Positions 57,070 through 64,000 of a stretch of 64,000 nucleotides of DNA are shown one piece after another; positions within the stretch are counted from its first letter, which is position 1, and the number at the start of each line of letters is the position of its first letter. The stretch is from Candidatus Endomicrobiellum basalitermitum (lineage in GTDB: Bacteria > Elusimicrobiota > Endomicrobiia > Endomicrobiales > Endomicrobiaceae). The notes below the pieces were generated by a model. It searched no databases, had not been told where the DNA came from, and saw only the letters and a program-made list of their open reading frames with translations. Both the position numbers and the translations under genes were made by a program. The DNA lies in contig JAITDN010000003.1 in NCBI GenBank assembly GCA_031282525.1, positions 124,001-188,000 on the forward strand. Reading direction: 5' to 3'.

Positions 57070-58272
57070 TCAACCTCTATAACTACTGTTTATTTTAACA
57101 TAATCAAACGAAAAGTCACAAGTATAATACTTACCATTTTCTTTGCCCGCCTTAAAGTCTACAACAACCTTAACTTCTTTCTTTAATAATGATTTTTTAA
57201 CTGCTTCTTCAGAAAAATTTAGTATTCTGCCATTTTTAAAAGTTTGAACACCCCCTATATATATATCAACTTTACTTAAATCGAATATAACCCCTGATCT
57301 ACCTGCAGCTGCTAGAATCCTTCCCCAGTTCGCATCAGCACCAAACATTGCTGTTTTAAAAAGTGGAGAGGTAGCTATTGTTGAGGCTACAAGCCTCGCA
57401 TACATTTTAGTTTTAGTATTTCTAACCTCAATCTCAATAAACTTTGTAGCTCCTTCTCCATCTTTTGCAACAGATTGTGCGAGTTCTAAAGTAAGTTCGT
57501 CAAAAACCTTTTCAAATTTTTCTAAATTTGATTTTGACAATTTCCCAGTACCACTTTGACCATTAGCTAAAACTATTACCGTATCATTCGTCGAGGTATC
57601 CCCATCAACAGAAACACAGTTAAACGATTTTTCTGAAGAATTTTCCAATATTCTCTGAAGAATTTCACTTTCAATTTCAACATCGGTTAGAATAAATGAG
57701 AGCATCGTAGCATGCAGTCCACACATATTCGGATGAATCATACCAGCACCTTTTACACAACCCCAAATTTTAATCTCGCCATTCTCAACTTCAATTTTTC
57801 TATCTACCTTTTTCACAAAAGTATCTGTAGTCATTATTGCAAGAACAGCATCATTTTCATTTTCTATAGATACGCCTATATTATTCTTTAGTAAATCAAC
57901 ACTTCTTTCGAACCTCTCTTTAGAAATATTTAAACTTTGTCCTATAATTCCAGTAGAAGCACACAAAATAGATCCTACATTTAAACTGAAAGATTTTTCA
58001 ATCGCTAAACACATATTCTTTGCATCTTCTTCACCATCAATACCAGTACATGCATTTGCACATCCTGAGTTTGCTATAATCCCAAAAAACTTATCTTCTT
58101 TTCTTAATCTTTCAATATCAACTAAAACAGGAGCAGCTTTCACAACATTTTTTGTGAACACACCTGCAGCACTTGCAGGTGACTCTGAAATAAAAAGAGC
58201 CAAGTCTTTCTTTTCATTCTTCTTAGCTATTCCACTACATATTCCACCAACTCTAAAACCCTTGGGAAGCAT
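57070..58272 (-). CDS. argJ: Ornithine acetyltransferase / N-acetylglutamate synthase ArgJ
   Basis: A 400-residue self-cleaving enzyme that moves acetyl from acetylornithine to glutamate. Blocks FTKNVVKAAPVLVD, GIIANSGCANACTG, GSILCASTGIIGQ, GAGMIHPNM then ATMLSFILTD, SVDGDTSTNDT and FGADANWGRILAA are present. The cleavage site ATML is intact, but four residues (CGLH) stand between the usual NM and ATML. Self-cleavage gives alpha and beta chains. argC follows in the same run, two bases apart. Confidence 0.93.
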   Translation of the reverse strand: MLPKGFRVGGICSGIAKKNEKKDLALFISESPASAAGVFTKNVVKAAPVLVDIERLRKEDKFFGIIANSGCANACTGIDGEEDAKNMCLAIEKSFSLNVGSILCASTGIIGQSLNISKERFERSVDLLKNNIGVSIENENDAVLAIMTTDTFVKKVDRKIEVENGEIKIWGCVKGAGMIHPNMCGLHATMLSFILTDVEIESEILQRILENSSEKSFNCVSVDGDTSTNDTVIVLANGQSGTGKLSKSNLEKFEKVFDELTLELAQSVAKDGEGATKFIEIEVRNTKTKMYARLVASTIATSPLFKTAMFGADANWGRILAAAGRSGVIFDLSKVDIYIGGVQTFKNGRILNFSEEAVKKSLLKKEVKVVVDFKAGKENGKYYTCDFSFDYVKINSSYRG

Positions 58273-58274
58273 TA

Positions 58275-59312
58275 TTAATCTCTCCTCTTAACATCAAAAC
58301 CAATAGTTTCAGGTAAATCAAACATAAGATTCATATTCTGTACTGCTTGTCCAGATGCACCTTTTAATAAATTATCTATGACTGAAATTATAATAAGCTT
58401 GTTTGTCCTCTTATCAATTTTCATACTTATCTCACAATAATTAGTATTCAAAACATCTTTTATTGTCGGCACTACATTTTCATCAAGAATCTTTACAAAT
58501 TTTCTCCCCTTGTAAAACTCTCTATATTTATCAAGTATCAAAGATAAAGGAATTTGCTTTTTCATATCTAAATAAATAGTCGAAAGCATTCCCCTCTCCA
58601 TTGGAATAATATGAGGAGTAAAACTTACTGTTATATTTTCTCCAGATAAACTTGACAATTCTTGCTCTATTTCAGGTATATGCCTATGTGTACCTGCGAT
58701 TTTATATGCTTTGAAATTTGGATGTTCATTTTTAAAATATTCTTGTGTATCTTTTCTCCCAGATCCAGAAACACCACTTTTTGAATCTATAACTATATGT
58801 TTTAAGTCCACAAAATAATTCTTTACAGCAGGTGCACATCCTAAGATAACTGTTGTAGGATAACAACCAGGATTTGCGATAAGAGAAGCTCGCTTTATCT
58901 CATCTGTATTTAGCTCAGCTAATCCATAAACAGCCATATTAATGTATTCTTTTGCAGTATGTTTTACATTATACCATCTCTCGTAAATCTCTGAACTTTT
59001 CAACCTAAAATCAGCAGATAAATCTATAATCCTAACCCCAGTTTCGAATAAATGAGGAATAATTTCAAAAGCGACAGCATGCGGCAAAGCCAGAAATACT
59101 ACATCACATTCATTTCTAATTTGCTCTATGCTCAAAGCTTTTACATTAAAATCCAAATGACTAAAATGCGAATAAATATCTCTAAGATGTCTCTCTTTTG
59201 AATAATTTCTACCATAAAGACCGGCTATTTTAACATTTGGATGTTTTGAAAGAATTTTTAAAAGTTCTTCTCCAGTATATCCTGTTATACCTACAATCCC
59301 TACTCTTATCAT
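58275..59312 (-). CDS. argC: N-acetyl-gamma-glutamyl-phosphate reductase
   Basis: A 345-residue NADPH-dependent reductase. It begins [20 protein letters not shown] (Rossmann motif), has [26 protein letters not shown], the catalytic cysteine in [29 protein letters not shown] and [11 protein letters not shown]. The length is normal. It precedes argJ with only two bases between, so the two arginine genes are co-transcribed. They lie 22 kb from argB-argD-argG. Confidence 0.95.
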   Translation of the reverse strand: MIRVGIVGITGYTGEELLKILSKHPNVKIAGLYGRNYSKERHLRDIYSHFSHLDFNVKALSIEQIRNECDVVFLALPHAVAFEIIPHLFETGVRIIDLSADFRLKSSEIYERWYNVKHTAKEYINMAVYGLAELNTDEIKRASLIANPGCYPTTVILGCAPAVKNYFVDLKHIVIDSKSGVSGSGRKDTQEYFKNEHPNFKAYKIAGTHRHIPEIEQELSSLSGENITVSFTPHIIPMERGMLSTIYLDMKKQIPLSLILDKYREFYKGRKFVKILDENVVPTIKDVLNTNYCEISMKIDKRTNKLIIISVIDNLLKGASGQAVQNMNLMFDLPETIGFDVKRRD

Positions 59313-59398
59313 TTTTTTCCTCTAATCTCTTACAAAAACACAACTAAAACTAACTATCACCAATCATAAAAATCACATCAAAAAAACAAATGAAAATT

Positions 59399-60118
59399 TC
59401 ATTTCACTTCATACTTTATTTCTGGATATATTAAAACCACAAATTCACCAAGTAAATCACGCTTGTTTTTAATCTTTTCCAAAATTCCTTCAATCGATCC
59501 TCTTATGAACTCTTCAAATTTCTTTGTTATCTCTCTCGCAAGACAAATTTCGGCATTTCTGCCAAACACATCCTTACATATACCTACAGTCTTAATTATT
59601 CTGTGTGGGGATTCGTAAAAAATAATAGTTTTCTTTAAATTTAAAAGATTAGAAAGTTCTTTTCTAATCTTAGCAGGTTTTCTCTTCAAAAACCCACAAA
59701 ATATAAAACCATCAACAGGAAGACCTGACCCTATAAGAGCAGTCGTTACTGCGCTCGCTCCTGGCAAAACCTTAACCCTTACATACTTTTCTATTGCTAA
59801 CTTAACTAAAACATATCCCGGATCTGAAATACAAGGCATTCCAGCATCAGAAACAAGAGCGATATTATTTCCGTTCAACAACTTATTGATTATATATTCA
59901 ACCTTATGACGCTCATTGTAAGAATGAAAACTAATCAAAGACTTTGAAATCCCAAAATGAGATAAAAGTTTTAAACTTTTCCTTGTGTCCTCACAAGCAA
60001 TCACATCGCATTCCTTCAGAACCCGCAAAGCTCTCAAAGTTATATCTTCAAGATTTCCTATTGGAGTTGGGACAATATACAAAACACCCTTTTCTTCAGA
60101 TTCTTTTAACATATACAA
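59399..60118 (-). CDS. rsmI: 16S rRNA (cytidine-1402-2'-O)-methyltransferase RsmI
   Basis: A 239-residue tetrapyrrole-methylase fold enzyme. YIVPTPIGNLEDITLRALRV at the N-terminus, CDVIACEDTRKSLKLLSHFG, LVSDAGMPCISDPGYVLV, VLPGASAVTTALIGSGLPVD and GFLKRKPAKIRKEL are all signature blocks. It methylates the ribose of C1402 in the decoding centre. The C-terminal domain is short. It is divergent from topA across a long gap. Confidence 0.93.
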   Translation of the reverse strand: MYMLKESEEKGVLYIVPTPIGNLEDITLRALRVLKECDVIACEDTRKSLKLLSHFGISKSLISFHSYNERHKVEYIINKLLNGNNIALVSDAGMPCISDPGYVLVKLAIEKYVRVKVLPGASAVTTALIGSGLPVDGFIFCGFLKRKPAKIRKELSNLLNLKKTIIFYESPHRIIKTVGICKDVFGRNAEICLAREITKKFEEFIRGSIEGILEKIKNKRDLLGEFVVLIYPEIKYEVK

Positions 60119-60977
60119 AGTTGTAACAACGGAGAAATACTAGAAACATGAAAAACAATAACCCATACCCCTTGTTATTGTTATACATATTTATAAAATA
60201 TAATCCAAGTCATATTTTTTATTTCTATAGCATCCTTACAGTAATACAAAATTATGTCCATCTCTAAAAAATTTTAAAAATACACACACACTTAATACCT
60301 ACTAATATCTTAACTTAAAATTATAAAGATAAAAAGCCTTCATATTAGTTAGTAATACTTCAATTTTATATTGATAATAGAATAGTAGTCTCGTAAGAAT
60401 AGAGTATTTTTCTGGAAAATTAAATATAATTAGTAAATTTTATTAGTAAAGAAAACTAAATCCTATTTCTTTATTAATTTACATAAAAACTAAATTATAA
60501 AAATAAAGATCTAAATTTACGTAACTCCAAACAATAAACAATCATAATATAAACATTATAATTATTTTATAAATGTAACACTTTGTTATATAATTTTTAA
60601 GCTTGAAGAATCAATCTAAGCATCATATATCTCTTACTCTCGTAGTAAATTTTGACAAATTTTTAATAAATTATTTACAATAATCTCTAATGAATAAAAA
60701 GATTTTTCTTTAAAATCTATTAAATCTGAACAAGAATTTAAAATTGCTTAAAAAAACAACATAAAAATATTTCTTTACAACAATACAGAGTCTTTAAGAA
60801 ATTTAATTGATAAATCGCCCATTTTTTAGATTTAAAGATATAGCATTTCAAAAAATTAAATGCAAATATTTTAGAGATAGCATCAACTCTCTTAAAACTT
60901 AAAATAAGTAAACTTATTAAAATGATTCCAATAGAAATATAAATTTAGAATATATTGAAAGTCAAGGGAATAATGTA
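60119..60977. other. Long AT-rich intergenic region
   Basis: About 860 bases between divergent rsmI and topA, with extremely low GC. Apart from a candidate topA promoter I see no coding frame over about 30 codons with protein-like content, no RNA gene and no clear repeat. It may be the worn-out site of one or more lost genes. Confidence 0.5.
60652..60681 (+). promoter_or_regulatory. Candidate promoter of topA-xerC
   Basis: TTGACA (60652-60657) and TACAAT (60676-60681) are 18 bases apart on the plus strand. The leader to the topA start would be about 290 bases. In such AT-rich sequence chance matches are common. Confidence 0.35.
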
Positions 60978-63173
60978 ATGTCAAAATACTTAGTCATAGT
61001 AGAATCACCTTCAAAAGAAAAAACAATATCAAAAATTTTAGGTAAAGATTTTATTGTAAAAAGCTCTTACGGGCATATAAGAGATTTACCAAAAAACAAA
61101 TTAGGCATTGATATTGAAAATAATTTCAAGCCGACCTATACAAACATATCAAAAGCTAAGAAGCTCATAGCGAATTTAAAAAAACAAGCTGAAAAATCAG
61201 ATAAAATTTATCTTGCCACCGATTTTGATCGCGAGGGAGAAGCAATTGCTTGGCACTTAAAAGAGGCATTGAAACTTCCTGAAGATAAAATTTTAAGAAT
61301 AACATTTAATGAGATAACAACTAAATCAATTCTCAATGCAGTGAAAAAGCCAAGAAAATTGGATATGAAACTTATAAATAGTCAACAAGCACGAAGAATT
61401 TTAGATAGACTTTTAGGTTATAAACTTTCACCTCTTTTATGGAAAAAAGTAAAGTTAGGACTTTCTGCAGGTAGAGTACAATCCGTAGCTGTAATGCTTA
61501 TTTGTAATAGAGAAAAAGAAATTGAAAATTTTCTCCCAGTAGAATACTGGAATATCGAAGTAGAATTATCAAAGCATGAAAAAAATGCTGTAACTTTTAA
61601 AGCCAAACTCTTCTCAAAAAATGGTATTAAGTATGACAAACTTTCAATAAAAAATAAAGAAGAATCAAAGGAAATATTAAAAGGACTTGAAAGTGCAAAG
61701 TATACTGTAAAGTCAATTAATACAAATCAAAGGAAACGTTCTCCTTATGCACCTTATACAACCTCAACAATGCAACAAGACGCCCATAGAAAACTTGGAT
61801 TCTCAGCTGTAAAGACAATGTCCATAGCACAAAAGTTATATGAAGGTATCAATATTGGCAAAAATGCAGAAACTGGTCTTATAACTTATATGAGAACAGA
61901 TTCCCTAAATATTGCAAAAAATATCCAGAATGAAACACTAAAATTTATAGAGACTACATATGGAAATCATTTTCTACCAAAAACTCCAAGAATCTATAAA
62001 ACAAAAATTAAAGGAGCACAAGAAGCTCACGAGGCAATAAGACCAACTTTGCCGAATAAAACACCATTAGAAATAAAAAAATATTTATCAGCTGACGAAT
62101 TTAAGCTTTATGAATTAATATGGAAAAGATTTATCGCAAGCCAGATGGCAGATGCAATTTACAATACAACAACTGCGGAAATCTTAGCAAAAGACTATTT
62201 ATTCAAAGCATCCGGGAATACATTGTTTTTTGATGGATTTCTAAAGGTTAACGATATAACAGAAGAACACGAAAATGAAATAAAAATCCCACATTTAAAA
62301 AGTGATGAGGATTTAGATTTTTTGCATTTGACTTCTCAACAACATTTTACAGAACCTCCACCACATTACAACGAAGCAAGTCTAATTAAATCACTCGAGG
62401 AACACGGTATAGGAAGGCCATCAACTTACGCTCCAATAATTAAAACTATTTCTGATAGATTATATGTGCGAATCGATGGCAAAAAATTTATCCCAACAAA
62501 TATCGGTATTGTTGTAAATAACATTTTAAAACTTCATTTTAGAGATATAATAAATATTAAATTTACCGCAGATGTGGAAAAAAAACTGGATAGGATTGCA
62601 GAAGATAAAGTTGTATGGCAAAGCGTACTAAAAGACTTTTATGAACCATTTGACAAAAATTTAAGTAAAGCAGAAAAAAACTTACAAAAACAAAAAATTC
62701 AACAAAAACATACTTCAAAGAAATGTCCTAAATGTGGAAGTTATATGGTTATAAAAGATTTTAAAAGAGGACAATTTCTAGGATGTTCTGGATACCCTGA
62801 ATGTAAAACAACACTCTCGCTAGATAATAGCGGAAAAGTTATCCAGAACTACCAGGAAACAGATATGAAATGCGAAAAATGTGGAAGTCCATTAATAAAA
62901 AAAACTGGATTTCAAGGCAAACAGTATCTTTCATGCAAAAATTACCTAAACTGTAAAACTACGTATAGTATTGATAAATATGGTAATAAAGTACCTAAAC
63001 CCACACCGGAATATACGGATATAAAATGCGAAAAATGTGGTTCGAAAATGATCAAAAGAATAGGAAAAAAAAGATCATTCCTAACATGTTCATCATTCCC
63101 TAAATGTAGGAATTTAAAATGGATCAAAATAACAAAAATTCCAAAATTAAACACAAAAAAATCAAAGAGCTAG
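60978..63173 (+). CDS. topA: DNA topoisomerase I
   Basis: A 731-residue type IA topoisomerase that relaxes negative supercoils. The Toprim domain opens LVIVESPSKEKTISKILGKD, with YLATDFDREGEAIAWHL carrying the acidic metal site. LSAGRVQSVAV and the active tyrosine in GLITYMRTDS follow; HEAIRPT and EEHGIGRPSTYAP complete the core. Three four-cysteine zinc ribbons end the protein (CPKCG...CSGYPEC, CEKCG...CKNYLNC, CEKCG...CSSFPKC). Its end overlaps xerC by 55 bases. Confidence 0.97.
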   Translation: MSKYLVIVESPSKEKTISKILGKDFIVKSSYGHIRDLPKNKLGIDIENNFKPTYTNISKAKKLIANLKKQAEKSDKIYLATDFDREGEAIAWHLKEALKLPEDKILRITFNEITTKSILNAVKKPRKLDMKLINSQQARRILDRLLGYKLSPLLWKKVKLGLSAGRVQSVAVMLICNREKEIENFLPVEYWNIEVELSKHEKNAVTFKAKLFSKNGIKYDKLSIKNKEESKEILKGLESAKYTVKSINTNQRKRSPYAPYTTSTMQQDAHRKLGFSAVKTMSIAQKLYEGINIGKNAETGLITYMRTDSLNIAKNIQNETLKFIETTYGNHFLPKTPRIYKTKIKGAQEAHEAIRPTLPNKTPLEIKKYLSADEFKLYELIWKRFIASQMADAIYNTTTAEILAKDYLFKASGNTLFFDGFLKVNDITEEHENEIKIPHLKSDEDLDFLHLTSQQHFTEPPPHYNEASLIKSLEEHGIGRPSTYAPIIKTISDRLYVRIDGKKFIPTNIGIVVNNILKLHFRDIINIKFTADVEKKLDRIAEDKVVWQSVLKDFYEPFDKNLSKAEKNLQKQKIQQKHTSKKCPKCGSYMVIKDFKRGQFLGCSGYPECKTTLSLDNSGKVIQNYQETDMKCEKCGSPLIKKTGFQGKQYLSCKNYLNCKTTYSIDKYGNKVPKPTPEYTDIKCEKCGSKMIKRIGKKRSFLTCSSFPKCRNLKWIKITKIPKLNTKKSKS

Positions 63174-64000
63174 AAAACATAAGATATTTTTTCGAAAAAT
63201 ATCTTATTGCTGAACGAAACTTTTCTTCACATACTTTAAGAGCTTATCTAAAAGACATTCTTGACTTTGAGCTTTTTTTACAAAAAAAACAGCAAACTTT
63301 TTTGAATACTGATAAACATGACATAAGAGAATTTTTAGAAGAATTAAACAAAAAAAAACTAAGTAAAGCGACTGTTGCAAGAAAATTTACTGTGCTTCGT
63401 TCCTTTTATAAATTTTTAATAATTAACAATATTATTAAAGAAAATCCTTTAGAAGTAATGAAAGGTCCTAAAAAAGATAAGAAAATACCATTATTTTTAA
63501 CCGAAAATGAAATACAGGATCTCTTAAGCTTACCAAATATAAAACTACGGGATAGAGCAATAATTGAACTTCTTTATTCCTGCGGTTTAAGAGTTGGGGA
63601 ATTGACAAGTCTAAACATAAAAAATATAGATTTTATATCAAATACTGTAACCGTAATAGGTAAAGGGAAAAAAGAAAGAATTATTCCAGTAGGAGACACT
63701 TGCCTTGGTGCAATTAGAAATTATATAAACGAACGCTATAAGCTCGGATTATCTTATAATATAGAATCTCCCGTATTTTTAAACAATAATGCAAAAAGAC
63801 TTAACCAGAGAACCGCAAGAAGAGTTTTGCATAAATTATCCATTAAAGCTGACATCAAAAAAAAAGTTAGTCCTCACACTTTAAGACATACATTTGCAAC
63901 ACATATTCTTGATAATGGTTGTGATATAAGAAGCGTTCAAGAGATGTTAGGACACAAAAATCTTTCTACAACCCAAATTTATACACATGTTACAATAGAA
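63119..64000 (+). CDS. xerC: Tyrosine recombinase XerC, partial at right edge
   Basis: 294 codons are visible, and the reading frame runs off the window just after QIYTHVTIE, so only a few C-terminal residues are missing. The N-terminal core-binding domain (NFSSHTLRAYLKDILDFELF) is followed by CGLRVGELTSLNI (Arg), GKGKKER (Lys), HTLRHTFATHIL and LGHKNLSTTQIYTH with the nucleophilic Tyr. The ATG at 63119 lies inside topA, giving a 55-base overlap and probably coupled translation. topA-xerC neighbourhood is common in other bacteria, often with trmFO between; trmFO is absent here. Confidence 0.92.
   Translation, partial: MDQNNKNSKIKHKKIKELENIRYFFEKYLIAERNFSSHTLRAYLKDILDFELFLQKKQQTFLNTDKHDIREFLEELNKKKLSKATVARKFTVLRSFYKFLIINNIIKENPLEVMKGPKKDKKIPLFLTENEIQDLLSLPNIKLRDRAIIELLYSCGLRVGELTSLNIKNIDFISNTVTVIGKGKKERIIPVGDTCLGAIRNYINERYKLGLSYNIESPVFLNNNAKRLNQRTARRVLHKLSIKADIKKKVSPHTLRHTFATHILDNGCDIRSVQEMLGHKNLSTTQIYTHVTIE

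Overview
This is an AT-rich stretch of chromosome from a diderm (LPS-bearing) bacterium. The evidence for an outer membrane is LptF/LptG, LolA, a KDO transferase, two GT9 heptosyltransferase modules and a TolC-like protein. The gene content points to an anaerobic fermenter: pyrophosphate-dependent phosphofructokinase, ThyX and a nickel-cofactor operon. Most genes are housekeeping, but several unusually long AT-rich gaps hold decayed reading frames. There is also one frameshifted phosphatase gene. That mix of intact riboflavin and arginine genes with scattered pseudogenes fits a host-restricted symbiont in early genome reduction. A member of Elusimicrobiota/Endomicrobium is my best guess from gene content and base composition. 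It is an inference, not a proof.

Layout. 1-182: truncated SemiSWEET sugar transporter on the minus strand. 680-2844 (+): lptF-lptG. 2955-6768 (+): nickel uptake membrane proteins plus larB-larC-larE, for nickel-pincer nucleotide synthesis. 6842-12352 (-): ftsK-lolA-pgsA-pgpA-MBL hydrolase-xerD. 12515-15622 (-): accB, and rpsO-pnp. 15822-24938 (-): an RND pump, a TolC-like protein, rlmD, yajQ, a cysteine desulfurase and ruvX. 25369-28553 (-): cation/proton antiporter, thyX, purA. 28689-28837 (-): tRNA-Glu and tRNA-Lys behind a good promoter.

28924-32618 (-): a complete riboflavin set (ribD, riboflavin synthase, ribBA, ribH). 32838-36050 (-): argB-argD-argG. 36078-37369 (-): a RecB-like nuclease and rsmD, followed by tRNA-Ala. 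38417-40093 (-): PPi-PFK. 40595-44478 (-): LPS core genes, including a DUF374-heptosyltransferase fusion and waaA. 45178-50152 (-): secF, secD, yajC and two paralogous HD-domain proteins, with pseudogene debris. 50306-51016 (+): a DNA glycosylase. 51050-54736 (-): ybaB, birA, nadC, nth and a broken inositol monophosphatase. tRNA-Asp follows. 55101-60118 (-): glyA, a Sua5/TsaC-type gene, argJ, argC, rsmI. 60978-64000 (+): topA and a truncated xerC.

Functional links. ArgJ, ArgC, ArgB, ArgD and ArgG cover most of arginine synthesis from glutamate; ArgF and ArgH are not in the window. The riboflavin genes cover GTP and ribulose-5-phosphate to riboflavin, apart from the usual unassigned dephosphorylation. 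BirA would biotinylate AccB. SecD/SecF/YajC serve protein export. WaaA and the heptosyltransferases build the LPS inner core, which LptF/LptG help to export.

No CRISPR array, insertion sequence, prophage or obvious new defence system is visible. The points most worth a second look are the orphan lar operon without LarA, the DUF374-GT9 fusion, the paired HD proteins around yajC, the decayed genes beside secF and yajC, and single-residue losses in otherwise conserved motifs (RsmD, Nth, IMPase).
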